Shown here piece by piece: positions 47,819 to 59,517 of a stretch of 64,000 nt of DNA (positions are counted from its first letter, which is position 1; each line of letters opens with the position of its first letter). The stretch lies in assembly GCA_028583415.1 (NCBI GenBank), contig CM053272.1, forward strand, positions 45,128,699 through 45,192,698, given 5' to 3'. A model generated the notes under the pieces. It made no database searches, was not told where the DNA came from, and saw only the letters and a program-made list of their open reading frames with translations. The position numbers and the translations under genes are program-made. The DNA is from Protea cynaroides. Taxonomy: Eukaryota; Streptophyta; Magnoliopsida; Proteales; Proteaceae.

Positions 47819-49792
47819 TTAGTGATGCAGAGCTGCACCGAGCAACGTTCTATCAGAGTGATTTAGTGCTGATGATGTAGGAGCAGCAGGGAGTTCCGAA
47901 GAAAAGGAATTACAGGCTCTGCGAAGCTCGTTAAACTTTTCAATGTCGAAATTCTTGTTCTTCATCAGCCGCTTCTGCTTGGCACTGAAACGACTCTCGT
48001 AGAACCCCTCAAATGAAGGATCTCTGGAAGTCCTCAGGAAGAAGGCATAGCCTGCCATGAAGTAGACGGAGGTCACATAGAAGCATATCGGCTCCATCAC
48101 ATCCCAAGATAACTCCCAGAAGGTGAGCCTCATGAATGCCGCTGTCTGGACCACAAGGAAACCCAATCCAGCCCATAGCTCCTTTCGAACCAGCGCATCT
48201 GCTTTTTCATCGATCGCTACCTTCTCTTTCTCCATCTCTTCAAGTTCTTTCCTCCTGGAGTCTGTTGGGTGAGCCATGGATATAGGAATTATGGCTTCAA
48301 TCGCTTTTGCTACCTGTAAAATCACAACAAAACCGGCCAACATTTGGGTAACTCTTCTCCAGCATCCAGCAGTTACTTCTACACTACCATCAATCACTAG
48401 GGCACAGCAATAAACCTACAACTACCCCACCATGCCCAGGAGGATTTGTCTTCAGTCTCATTTGATGCTAAAAATAATACCAAACAAAATAGAAAAGAAA
48501 CCATTTTCTGAACTTCCGATGAAATTAATTTTTTTTTTACCTCAAGAACAGCCCATAAATTTTACTTCCACTTTTCCTTTCTTTTCAACTTCAACAGATG
48601 ATCTGATCCACAGTGCATACCCATTAGACCCCACCTCTCTCTCTCTCTCTCAATCTCTGTATATCTACTTCCCCCCTCTCCTTTTTTTTAATTTTTTTAT
48701 TATATGTATATGTGGGCCGATTCGGCCGAAGGAGAAAGCAGTTAAAAGCCACCTCCTCCAGCCCTTCGTCTCTAGGTCGGTTGGAGACAATCACAGGGAA
48801 AAGGAAAAAATGTCAAGTATGTTTTGGTCTTTTCAATCTCTCCTAAGGTTACCGTTTAAAACATGTAACCTCAATACAAGTTTGTTTGGATCTGGCCGAG
48901 ATGGCGTAGGTTTGGTTTCCTGTTCAAGAAGAAACATGACAAAAACAGTATAAAATAATATCAGATCTCGGTATTTGTTTAAAGAAAAAAACAAAGGTAG
49001 CAAAAATACTAGAAATCAATGAAATTCATTGTTTGCGTGGGTTGGTTGCTTCTGACGTTTCTTTCTGGATTTATACTTTTGATCTCGATTCAATGTTTCA
49101 TGAACTGAAACCCATTAGTCCGTGTCCATAATGTTCATCGAGATCGATAATGGAAAATAAATTTAAAAAACACCGTAATAAAAATGGGAAATTTTTACCT
49201 GCTCCGGCCTAAGGAACACAATGTTTCCCAATACGATAACGGCTCCGGATTGATCTAGCACCTTCGCGGACTCCAATCCCTGATCGGGACTGGAGCAACC
49301 TTCGGAGCAGATGTGAATAAACTCCGAATATGAGATGCAGGTTTTCTGAATACTTCTCAACTTTGTTTTCAACATTTCCAAACGCGACAGCCTCAACAGC
49401 TTTCGCGCGTCCTCGACCGAAATTTCATTTAGAGAATCCGACCTCGTCACAGGCGGATTCAGGCCATCCAATCGCAGGCGATCTCTACTTGTGTTAATGC
49501 CTTTCAACTTCTCCATCAATTTGTCCCCAAGCGACAATGACCGGAGCTCCGGCGAAGCCACCGCCGACTGGCCAATTGCTCTCCTGTGAAGAAATCTTCG
49601 GAAAAATCCATCGTTGCTGGAATCTGCACCGCTACGAAAATTTCTGGAGAAGATTGTCTTGTCCGGCTCAGGGGGGATTAAAGATTGTTGAAACCAAGGA
49701 TTGGAAATGGGGGAATGCGCCAAGGTACTGTTTGGGGAAGAGATTTTGGTTATGTTGAACAGACGTTGAGCTAGGGTTTTCCGGCACGCCAT
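47819..49792 (-). CDS. MCU: Mitochondrial calcium uniporter (MCU) pore subunit; two exons
   Basis: Coding exons are 49199-49792 and 47819-48313, with an 885-base GT-AG intron in phase 0. Together they encode 362 residues. Exon 1 starts MACRKTLAQRLFNITK, Arg/Lys/Ser-rich without acidic residues, as expected of a mitochondrial presequence. The MCU N-terminal domain runs through SVEDARKLLRLSRLEMLKTKL to NIVFLRPEQ. Exon 2 gives a coiled-coil segment rich in Glu/Lys (about 219-240), a first membrane helix (about 245-262), the selectivity-filter motif WDVMEP (W268, D269, E272), and a second helix CFYVTSVYFMAGYAFFL. A short charged tail follows. MCU proteins form the inner-membrane channel for calcium uptake into the matrix. 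The frame stays open upstream of the chosen ATG, but only through a non-ATG, Leu-rich stretch encoded by the CT-rich leader, so the chosen Met is preferred. All key pore residues are present. Which plant MCU paralogue this is cannot be settled from the sequence alone. Confidence 0.96.
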
Positions 49793-49943
49793 TGTTGAAC
49801 AGAAGAAAGAGAAACAGAGGAGAAGAAGAGAGAGGAGGAGAAAGAGCAAAAGAGAAAGGGGCGAGCCTCTGGTTAGAGCTCTGCTGATCGAGGGGTGTTT
49901 AGTTGTTTGAATCCCATGAATGAACCAGAAGGAGTTTGGGTTG

Positions 49944-49957
49944 TTATATATATATAG
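49944..49957 (-). promoter_or_regulatory. Probable TATA box of the MCU gene
   Basis: On the minus strand a ctatatatatataac run lies about 155 bases upstream of the MCU ATG. A CT-rich leader (as read on the gene's strand) lies between the two. Assigned by position and composition. Confidence 0.5.
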
Positions 49958-50681
49958 CTCCCAATTCCTAAAATGGAGGAAGGAAAGAGAGGGAGGGAAA
50001 TAAAGATGGAGAGAGAACGAACGAACTGTTGAAAATATCGCGATAATTTGGAATTAGAAAAAAGCGTGATAAATTCATTAACGCCAGCAAGTGCGAATAT
50101 TATTTAAGAATATCTCCTAAATATCGATAGATATTCGAATTTTCAAGGCCAATAAATAACAATTTCAAGTTGACAAAATATCGCGATAAACAAAGGAATG
50201 AAAAGAAATCGCTTAAAAATAGCAATATCTCGTCGTTTCGGGAGTCCTAAAAAGACGAAAAGACCCTCAAATGCTCCAGTCTTTTACCACAAGCCCGAAT
50301 AATCGAGGAGCTTCGACCTATCCTTCTAACAGGTGTCACCGTCTCCAATTAATCAGGACCGTTAGATCCCTGATATGTTTGAGTTCGTGCTAAGCAATTT
50401 TGACCTTAGATCAGCGGCACATGTTCATTGATCATATGGAAGATTTCGTAATCGGATCAGACAGCTATGAAGGTGTTATGGATGATGTGTAACGAATGGG
50501 ATACACTCAAGCAATGAGTGATTGGGATTTTCACTGTCACTCACTCGGGAATCACGTTGAGGATTTATGGGCATCTCTGCATGCTCCTCAAATTTTTCCA
50601 GTTGTGATCCAACGATTGAAATTCATGTACGAAATAAACTCTAGCATGACTAGATCCGAACCCTATTTATCATAGAGTGGT
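49958..50681. other. Upstream flank of the MCU gene
   Basis: AT-rich with several short atatcg words (50033-50230). No gene or clear transposon ends. Confidence 0.35.
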
Positions 50682-50924
50682 GGATCCAAATCGTCTCCTC
50701 TCTATACTTCAGGGAGGAGGGAGAAGCTCCCGGTCAGATGATCGACACATGACTCTCGGAAAAATCTGAACTCCACATTCGAGTCGACACCCTTGTCGGC
50801 TGGACTTGTTGGCTGGGTCTTGGCTAGAACGTGGGGCTTTGATTTTCTCAAGAGTCACGTATCGATCATCCAATGGCGATGTATCCCTCCTCCCTGAAGT
50901 ACAAGAAGAAGACGATTTGAATAA
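50682..50924. mobile_element. Hairpin MITE, intermediate between subfamilies A and C
   Basis: Starts GGATCCAAATCGTCTCC and ends gaagaagacgatttgaat. The arms carry acttcagggaggaggga / tccctcctccctgaagt and cgacacatgactctcgg / agagtcacgtatcg. Central cgagtcgacacccttgtcgg. The right terminus runs into an A tract and no duplication is visible. Arm-edge words match subfamily C and inner words subfamily A. Confidence 0.82.
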
Positions 50925-52241
50925 AAAAAAAAACGTTGAAATATTGGATTTGGATATGGCTAAAAGGGGTCGACGTGGCTCCAGATCCTCTTCCAACTTC
51001 ACATTTTTGAATTTTCCCATTTTGAAATTAATCAATTAATTCTATTTTTGGTATTTCTAATATATATATAATAATTAAGAGAAATAATAAGAAAAGCTGG
51101 AAAGTTATTTTTCTATAATTGGGAATATAATATTAGGTGAACCGTGAGATATTTTATAATTTTAATGACGTAATTAATAAAGGGCTTCCTAGTTCCATCC
51201 GTTGCAAAGTTCGAACACGGAAACGTCGGAAGCGTCCACGCGTTGGTTCAGCCGCGCGTGTCAGCCTCGGAAGGCGAAGGCGCTGAGGCAATGGACCACA
51301 GACCTGCACAGCCTGGGGAGGGTTGTCTGTGGTGCCTGTATCTATTGCTTTTCCGCCTCAAAATACGTTTCTGTTGAAGAATTTAAAGTTCCACATTCCA
51401 GACTGACTTCCAACATCGCCGGTCTTAGTAAAACCTTCCTTGAATGCGTTACTTCCTCTTCACGTGCCTCTTACTCTCTTCCGTGTCAGGTTGGAAGAGG
51501 ATAGTCGAAAATCATCTGAATTTAGATAATTTAAAATATAATCTATTTGATCTAAATAAATATCAGATTAATAATAAAAAATTAAATAATTAATGATCTT
51601 AAAGATTCTTTAAGATTTAACTGGTTTAGAGAATGTGGAAAAGAAAATCAAATAACTAAGACAACTAACATACATGGATTGAGAATGAATCATAGTTAAT
51701 AGAGGTGAAATGTTCAGCTATGTACATCAAAAGTATAAATAGAAATTCAAAATTTTGAATTTGATTCGCATCCGAATAAATTTAGGGGTACCTGAATCTA
51801 GGCAGGGGTATTCCGATCTGTATCTAATCCATTTATATCTCTAGCTGCCATACATGAATTTGTTTTACTACCAGATCGGATTAATTTGGGTCCATCGAGT
51901 TGAGTTTAGTTGCCATGATCTTCCACCTAGCTCTAGCTTGGGCCGGGAATGTTTCAACTCAGGGTCCATATCCTTGGTTTATATGCGGTGTTCCTAAACC
52001 ATAGATTTTGAATCGTCCTTCATTTGTGTTGAGTTTTCGTGTGGATCAAGCTTGGTCATTGTGACCCCTTTTATGAGGAGGCACCCTCTTCTCCAAAATT
52101 ACAGGACTATTTTGTCGATTTTTTTAGAGAGAATTGTCTCGCATCCCTTGATATTCTTTATCTACCCACCTATATCGATTTCAGATATAAGTACCCTTTT
52201 GTAGAAGATTGTTTGAGCTTTTCTTGGGAGTATGACATGGG
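50925..52241. other. Intergenic; one GC-richer patch, no gene supported
   Basis: 51190-51505 is richer in G+C than its surroundings and open for 100 codons, but from a non-ATG codon and without any family resemblance. It may be an exon or leader of something I cannot identify. The rest is AT-rich. Confidence 0.35.
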
Positions 52242-52453
52242 GGATCCACATTGTCTCATCCCAGTAGTTGGGGAGGCGGGGCGACGACTCCAGTGGATGA
52301 ATCCGACCCCTCCGTTAGGGCCAACAAGCCGAGCTGACAAGAGAGTATCGGCTCGAACGGAGGGGTCAGATTCATCCGACCCCCACGTGGCGACCATCCA
52401 CTGAGGTCGCCGCCCCTCCTCCCTGAAGTACAGGGAGGAGACGATTTGAATCC
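52242..52453. mobile_element. Hairpin MITE, subfamily C
   Basis: Starts GGATCCACATTGTCTC, ends gagacgatttgaatcc. The arms share gaatccgacccctccgtt and aacggaggggtcagattc. Centre gagctgacaagagagtatcgg. It lacks about 20 bases of the left arm compared with the 44.6-kb copy. No duplication seen. CACGTG at 52384. Confidence 0.85.
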
Positions 52454-52981
52454 GGTAACTTCAACGTCATGGAATCCATAGCCTTAAATGTTGTGAGCCT
52501 TAATAAGTCATAGCACATGTAGGTTGAAAAAGAGAGAAAATAATGAATGAATGCTCACTAAATCAGTGTCTAATTTCTTGGAAAAGATTAACGCTTAATT
52601 TGTTATTGTTACGAGTTTAGTCCCACACAGGTTATTTTTGAGCCCGGAGTTCATAATTCAAAGGGATGTAAACTTTACTTGGTATCAAAAGCAGGTTTAG
52701 ACCGTCTATGTGTACATAATATGTGATGCCCACATATGCAAAGTGCTAGGAGTTTAATCCCACACTAGCCACTCTAGAGCCTAGAGCTACAATTCCCTCT
52801 CATACGTTGTGTTGTGAGGGATTCCTTTTTAACTGCGTACTTTATACAAGATGGACCACAACAATAGTTTATGTATAAGGATATGAAATCTCAAAGATGA
52901 GAGGCCTTAAACAAAAGAGGAAGGGCATGCAATTTTCTTGTAATTATAATTTATAATTAGAAAAAAGCATATGATTTTACC
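52454..52981. other. LTR-element relic with a primer-site-like word
   Basis: At 52680-52695 tggtatcaaaagcagg is close to the plant Met-tRNA primer site. Before and after it stand ttagtcccacac and ttaatcccacac, a phrase common in old plant LTR sequence. No ends resolved. Confidence 0.28.
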
Positions 52982-53297
52982 TAGGGCTGCAACATGGCTG
53001 GGTTGGGTCGAGTTTTTCAAAACCCTAACTCTAATTTTGGTTATTTAAACTTAACCCTAATCCAATCCAACCCTGACAGGATTAGAAAATTTACATCCCT
53101 AACCCTGACCTTGGTAAGGTTGGGCCCAACCCTAACCTACCTGATTGATCCTGACAAGGCTGGGTTGGGCTGGGTTAACCCTGATTTTAGGTTGGATTGA
53201 CCCTAATTAGCCTTGAAATATACAACAAAACACACATATAACAATTATAACTTAAAGAAACAACAAACACAAATATATATAGAGTTGGGCCGGCCCA

Positions 53298-53368
<71 letters not shown>

Positions 53369-53547
53369 CCGGCCCAACCCAGGGGGTCAACCCTAACCTA
53401 ACCCAACCCTACCAGGATTGATCAAAATTTGAGCCCTAACCCAACCCTGCTAGGGTTTGGGCCGGGTTCAACTCTGCCAGGGTTCAGGATGAGGTTCAGG
53501 ATGAGTTTGAACGGGTTCCGATTGTCAGGATAAAACTTGCACCTCTA
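52982..53547. mobile_element. hAT-like non-autonomous element with a central AT microsatellite
   Basis: Ends TAGGGCTGCAA and, on the complement, TAGAGGTGCAA. The 8-bp flanks attttacc (52974-52981) and attctacc (53548-53555) differ at one base. The interior is built of ccctaaccc/gggttggg words. At its middle a TA run (53302-53365) sits between two gggccggccca-type blocks. No protein. Confidence 0.75.
53302..53365 (+). repeat. (TA)n microsatellite
   Basis: About 32 TA units within the hAT-like element. Confidence 0.95.
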
Positions 53548-53699
53548 ATTCTACCAATGTTTGTTTTAAGATTAAAAAAAAACCATCAAAAGCCTTATTT
53601 GTTCTGCAATAAAAATTTCTGTGTAAAAGATTTTTAATATTAAAAGAAACTATGTATCTTAACTAGATGGTGTGGAAATTAAAAATGTGTATCTAATAT

Positions 53700-54006
53700 C
53701 AGCAACCATAGTATTTGTTGCGTCACTAAATGCAAGTACAAAATTGTAGCTATAGCTTTTGGTGCGTAAATAATCTACCGCTACATATTTGCCGCAAAAT
53801 CAACCGCAGCTAAATATCTGTACTTATAGCATACCACTTACTAACAGCGTCTATCCGCAGCTATAGCCATTAAAAGTTATTGAGACCGCACTTCTAGCTA
53901 CAGATTAAAAAACAGCAGGTAGGCCACAGTTAAAGGCTATTGCCATAGTTTTCTTGGATTTTTACTGCCAAAAAAACCCATAGTTAAAGACTTTATTTGT
54001 TGTAAC
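53700..54006 (-). mobile_element. CACTA-like subterminal region
   Basis: Read on the minus strand it starts cgttacaacaaataaag, near the CACTA terminus form cactacaacaaa. Next come many short repeats of the type ctatagc, ccgcagct and tggctatagc on both strands. Such clustered subterminal motifs are typical of CACTA elements. The other end was not found. Confidence 0.4.
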
Positions 54007-54339
54007 GTTTATATATATATTTATTTTTGGGGGGGATGGGGGGCAAATTTCTTGCTCTTTTAGTTTCCTTGATGAAACTTACCAAAGGGGGTAAATTTCT
54101 TGTATTTTATGGATTACAATTCTTTGTCAGATTGTACCATTTTCGTTCTCTCATATGTAGAGTGAAATGATAAAAAATGGAGTCATCTTTTCACTAGAAG
54201 GGAGAAAACATGATGGGACTTTCTTCCTTGCGGCATTTAAACGCTAGTCAAATGAAGTCCCACACTATGGATAGAGAGGGAGGCTGCTTCTTAATAATAG
54301 CTTCATGATTTCCATGAAAACGGTATCCATCAACCAACT

Positions 54340-54458
54340 ACTCATGAACCAAAGTCGAGATTGGCTTCTTGGTTGTGTTGGCAGTTGTTGGCACATGTTA
54401 CTCATGAACCAAAGTCGAGATTGGCTTGGTTGTGTTGGCAGTTGTTGGCACATGTTAT
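54340..54458 (+). repeat. 60-bp tandem duplication
   Basis: actcatgaaccaaagtcgag starts at 54340 and 54400. The second unit lacks three bases. Confidence 0.9.
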
Positions 54459-54660
54459 TTTTCTGTCTTCGCCCATAAGTCTCATCTAATTATAAAAATG
54501 CCTCTCCTTTGAAAATTTTCTCTTTTAGGGTACTAACTTGCATGAGTTAATTGACTGAATTTTTCGTGCTTTCTCTATTCTGTAATATAGAGTCGTACCT
54601 GACATAATATACCTAAAAAACAAAAAAAACTAATTTTAAATTATTAAAAAAACCATATAT

Positions 54661-54663
<3 letters not shown>

Positions 54664-54713
<50 letters not shown>
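54664..54713 (+). repeat. (AT)n microsatellite
   Basis: About 25 AT units, followed by a G-rich stretch. Confidence 0.95.
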
Positions 54714-54715
<2 letters not shown>

Positions 54716-56907
54716 TGTGTGGGGGGGAGGGGGGTGTTTGGCTCTAGGGTATGTTTTTTGGCTCTAGGTGATTGGTCAACACGACCATAGGAGCAAATAA
54801 CTTTTAATGATATATTAGTCATAGGGTCGCCAGTCTGATGGCAATTTTGAACATTCATTGGATAGAAGCAATTTATATAGAAAATAACGTGTTGGAAAAA
54901 ATCATAATCAAAGTCAAAATTACTTCTTCAAATAGAAATTTCAAAATAGATTTTAAAGTCAAATTTTATCTTTTCTTTTTTTTCCAAAATTTGGTTTTTC
55001 TTTTGGGTGAAAATTTGGTTTTTCAATTTTGAGTTGGTTTATACAATGTATGACTTTTTAGTCACATATTGCTTAGGGATTGTGGAAGAGAGGTATTTAT
55101 TTGTAGGGAGGGTCATTTACCTTTTGAGCATAAAAAAGAAAGTCAAGCTCGGTTGACACACACGCACACCGGACCACGACTGCGACAGGTGACTTGCGAC
55201 CATGACGCGAGTGTGGGAGTGGGTGCGGGTGTGGGTTTTGTTGGATTCGGATACACCTCTATCAAGATACTCTTTTGGAAATGGCTCTACACTTAAAAAG
55301 GTGCCTTCTGAACTGTCAATCTCAAGATCTAAGATTTGGCACAATTTGAATGGTCAATTTGGAGGATTACACCACATTCAATGGTCACGACCAATGGGTA
55401 TCTGAGCCCTATAATTAAAGCCCGACCCCAAGCATCCAAATCACTTAAAACCATTAAGATTTCTCTCCTCTCTCTCTCTCTCTCTCTCCAACTCTCTTCC
55501 TCTATTCTGTTTGATCGAAGTTCATCGTGGTTGCTTTCAAAGGGTAGTTGATCTTAGCCGTTGGGTCTGCATACACCTGACAGTGCGTGCACACTGGGTG
55601 GGTGTCCTTCAGAAGAATTGTTTAGGCTAGTTTGCGGGGACTTGCTGTATCAAATAGATGACAAATACAGTCTTAAGGAGAGTATACTAACACGACTCAA
55701 CCCTATTTCGTTTTCGGTTTTATCCTATAAAATATGTATTGTTACATTTAACTTATGGTACATTACATGATTTAATAATATAGATAGGTTGATGTATATA
55801 CATGTATGATTAATGCATATGTGGCCATTATTTCTTGATTATTAATTATAAAATAATTAATTGTTATTACTTCATATATTTTGTTTATAAATCTTTACAA
55901 TATCTACTTATTTATTGTTGTTTCAAAGCTTTATTTACAACACAATGATTTAAAGACAATTCTCATGCAAAAAGATTTCATTTTGCACTGTGATCCATTA
56001 AACTTTTCTCCCAAAAATATGTATATTATATTTACTAAAAATATCATTAAAACTAGGCCAGAGTACATTATTATAATCTGTCTAGGCCTCTTAGATTTGA
56101 TAATCAAACTTATCACCCATGTATAACCATGCACCCTTGTGTAATGCTTAGATTTTCAAGACTTTACTTTTCAACTTTGAGTTCTACTTGGATTGAAACA
56201 CATGTAGGGACATAGCACGTGCTCTTTGGGGTTTATAGGTCCATAAAATTTGAGTTTATTATTTAATTTTTCGAGTGGCAAATAATAAATATTGGGTTAT
56301 CTTCACAAACTTTTAAATATGACTTTGAATAGATAAGTTTGACATGTTTCGAAAATAAAATAATTATTTGATTTATTATTTTTTGAACTATATTTTTTCC
56401 ATCCCTTCAATTTTAATTTTACTCAAATTTCACATACTTTGCTTGAAATAATGAGATGTGGAAATTACAAAATACCCATTCTAAAAAATGTGTTTCTCAT
56501 GTTAAGAAAAACTAAGGAGGAGGATCTACAAGTTGGCTTGGTATATTGGAACTTTATATGCTAGTGGAAAAATGGGAGTATAAAAATAATCGGCAGGTAG
56601 TCACTTGGAGGGGAGAGAGAGAGAGAGAGAAATGAGATCAAGATTTCAAGGAATTAGAGAGAGATAGAGAAAGAAGTATATGTCGACATCATGTACTTCC
56701 TTTTCCCTAAAAATTAATTAGACTATGAGAGGATAGTCTCATTCGACATTTCTTACATGCAACTTTAGCATACATTGCTCGAAAATGAGGTCAAGCACAT
56801 CATAAGGGTTTTCATATGCATAGTGCGATTTTCTTTGATGACCTTCTCATTTTTTTCGTCTATTTAATTTTAGGAAGCTTGTACCAGATGTTGTTGGTAT
56901 ATTTAGA
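54714..56907. other. Intergenic, no gene recognised
   Basis: AT-rich; a short (CT)n at 55468-55488 and a short (GA)n at 56614-56630. No coding frame of a known family. Confidence 0.4.
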
Positions 56908-57165
56908 CTGTGATTGGTACACAATTTCAGAATGGAGAATGCATTCTTAAAATATGATGAAAATGAGTTAAAGATGGAGACATTTCTCATCTGGGCCCCA
57001 ATTCTCCAAACAAAGAAAATAAAAAAGAGTGCATTTCAGAATGAATTGTATTCCCTAATTCATTTCATGTTTTAAGAAAAAGAATACATTTGAAACATTT
57101 TTTTTATCATCTTAAAATGTGTTTTGACCTAAAATGAATTCCAAAAATACATACCAAAGGCAGGT
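56908..57165. mobile_element. Short inverted-repeat MITE (tatgcattc family), copy 2
   Basis: Edges tgtgattggtacacaattt and, on the complement, ctgcctttggtatgtattt. The inner sequence resembles the copy at 13534-13800 (cattttaagatgat, aaaacatgaaatgaatt against their counterparts). Confidence 0.5.
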
Positions 57166-58006
57166 TTTAGTTTTTCCATGCAAGATACATAAAACAAGGA
57201 CTCAGATTTTTCTTGGGCATTTTTTTTTGTGCACATAATTTAAATGTGCTAACCAAGCACAAGAACTCATTTCCCTTAAATTTTATATTTAATTATTTTA
57301 AACAAGAAACTTTCCTCTATTAACTACAGATTTGATTATCCATCGTATGGGCACATATTTCTTTATTGACACTAAATTTTTATATACCAACTGTCTATTT
57401 TTTAATGGGTTTTTTAGTTGATACCGATTCTTTTTAACGCACACTCATTGATCCATCATGGAACTATAATATACAAGGGATAACTTTAGTATTTGAGATA
57501 GCTAGTGTGAAAGGGGCTTTACATGACCCAACAGACATTTGCTGTTGGAGTCAATAGTTGTTGATGCCTAATAGGTGTCAATAAGAAAAACCCTATTTAA
57601 AGGGTGACAATGATGTTCTTCTATTGTCCACATCATCAACTAAGCTGGTATTTTATCCCAACACAATTTGCATGTGGCAATATAAAGTTCTAAAAAAAAT
57701 GATAAAAATGCCATTTATGGATAACTTTCATTTAGAGATTGAGAATTTAATAAGAAAGTTTAGTATATGATGATGATTCATATGGTTGAGATGAGATATA
57801 AAATTTAAAGACACTGTATATATTAATATAGAATCTATATCCAATGGTTAGTTTGACCATATCACCTTTAGATTGATCAAAACAGGTCGATATTATCAAA
57901 GAGGATCGAAGAGGTATTTAACTTTAGTAATTATTTTCATTTCTTCATAGGTTTGTGAAGAAGTGAAGAATAAACTTAGTCATGAGTCATGGTGTTATGC
58001 ATCTAA

Positions 58007-58219
58007 GTTGATGTCAAGAAGTAGGGCTGATTATTACAGATATCAACAGCTTGATTGATCACTTTGCTTGGAAAGCCTTGTCTTTACCATGCAAGATGAT
58101 TTTGCTGCTCTCTATTTATTGGCTTCTAGACTTATGCCAGGCTAAAGCCTCCGCTGAATCACGAGATTCACAGCATTACAATGAATAAATTATTACTTCA
58201 CCATAATAAAAAAAATAAA
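58007..58219 (+). mobile_element. Short A-tailed retroposon, first of two in tandem
   Basis: The body (from about 58022) ends aataaattattacttcacc followed by an A-rich tail. It starts after gttgatgtcaagaag, and the related gttgatatcaacaag follows its tail, which reads as a target duplication of about 15 bases. The body has no coding frame. It may be a SINE or a 5'-truncated LINE. Confidence 0.65.
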
Positions 58220-58421
58220 GTTGATATCAACAAGTGGGGTTGATAATTACAGATATCAACAGCATGGCTGATAACCTTGCTTGAAAAATCCTGTTTTTAC
58301 CATATGAGATGGTTTTTCTGCTCTACATCCCTTGGCTTCTAGACTTATGGCAGTCTGAAACCTCAGCTGAATCACGCCATTAAAATCAATAAATTATTAC
58401 TTTACCCAAAAAAAAATAAAA
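58220..58421 (+). mobile_element. Short A-tailed retroposon, second of two in tandem
   Basis: Same body as the unit before (ggcttctagacttatg, cagctgaatcacg, aataaattattacttt), with its own A tail. attgatgtcatcaaatg follows, a third version of the flanking word. Confidence 0.65.
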
Positions 58422-58598
58422 ATTGATGTCATCAAATGTTTAAAAAGGAATATAAATGTACTTAGATGAATTAAAAAAGAATTAAATTTTGTATTACATA
58501 AAAGAGAAGCAATCTGCTAAAATCACTAATTTATCATAGACACTTAATGGTTATGTGGCAAATATCACATAGTAAATTGTTTTGTATATCCCTCTCTC

Positions 58599-58832
58599 GT
58601 ATAGAAATTTTCTCCTGCCTGAGTTTGGGCGGGAGACTTGGTTGGCGGTCCGGATGGATGGTCGCCACCTGGTTCTCGGGTGGATCCGAGCCCTCCATCC
58701 GAGCCGACAAGCTGAGCCGATAGGGGTGTCGGCTTGGATGGAGGCCTCGGATCCACCCGAAAGCCAGGTGGTGGCCATCCATCTGATCGCCAAGTCTCTC
58801 GCCCAAACTCAAGTGGGAGAGGATTTGGATCC
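58599..58832. mobile_element. Hairpin MITE, subfamily B
   Basis: Left end GTATAGAAATTTTCTCC, right end GGATTTGGATCC. The flanks ccctctctc (58590-58598) and ccctctccc (58833-58841) differ at one base. The arms share cggatggatggtcgccacctgg and gatccgagccctccatccg-type words. Core gagccgacaagctgagccga. Confidence 0.9.
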
Positions 58833-59368
58833 CCCTCTCCCATCCTCCTTTTCTTTTAAGTGCAAAATTATTAAGGACCCCTTGGCCAACTATAAAATTT
58901 TATTATTTCTAATGATAGCTCACTAGTTGACAATTAACATACTAATCCTTATTATCTTTATAGGAACCAATTACACTAATCCTTGTTATCTTTATAGCTA
59001 ACAACCCACGCTTTCATGTATCAAGAATGGTTTTTAGAGAAACGGATTCCTACTCTGATGAGGTGACAGGGAGATTCCTTCCCATACCCATTCACACATA
59101 TAATAAGCAGTGGATCCAACATTGACACTCTCTTTCTTCAAATTTTCCATTTGGTCCTTTGTTAAATGAATTCGAGTTCATTCGTCTTTCTATTATCATT
59201 CTTTTTTGTTTGATAAAACTAAAGAAATAAATTCATGTCTGACCATATGAACACGCAGAAAAGATAAAATAACCACCTCATCCTCTTGGATGTCGGTTCA
59301 TGAATCCTTATGGTCCCATTAAGAGAAAGGAGTGAACATGACAAAAAAATCTGACCGATCTAAAATGA

Positions 59369-59517
59369 GGATCCACATCTTCTCCTGCAATAGATGAAAC
59401 TGTCAGTTGATCGAAGGACTGAAGTTCAGTCAATTCACATGTTAAGAGATCGATATATGCATCAGCTGAAATTTAGTCTTCGATAATTTCACATGCCACA
59501 GAAGAGGATTTCTATCC
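59369..59517. mobile_element. Short relative of the hairpin MITEs with unrelated interior
   Basis: Ends GGATCCACATCTTCTCC and, on the complement, GGATAGAAATCCTCTTC, as in subfamily B. The flanks ctaaaatga (59360-59368) and ctaaaaaga (59518-59526) match at 8 of 9 positions. The interior instead carries gatgaaactgtcagttgatc against gcatcagctgaaatttag-type weak complements and lacks the gccgaca core. Confidence 0.8.

Noticed and set aside
48432..48953. 173-codon frame opposite to the MCU gene
   Set aside because: Lies mostly in the MCU intron, has low-complexity composition and no family resemblance.
49793..49849. Longer MCU start with a Leu-rich extension
   Set aside because: It would start at a non-ATG codon; the extension is the CT-rich leader read in frame and does not resemble a presequence.
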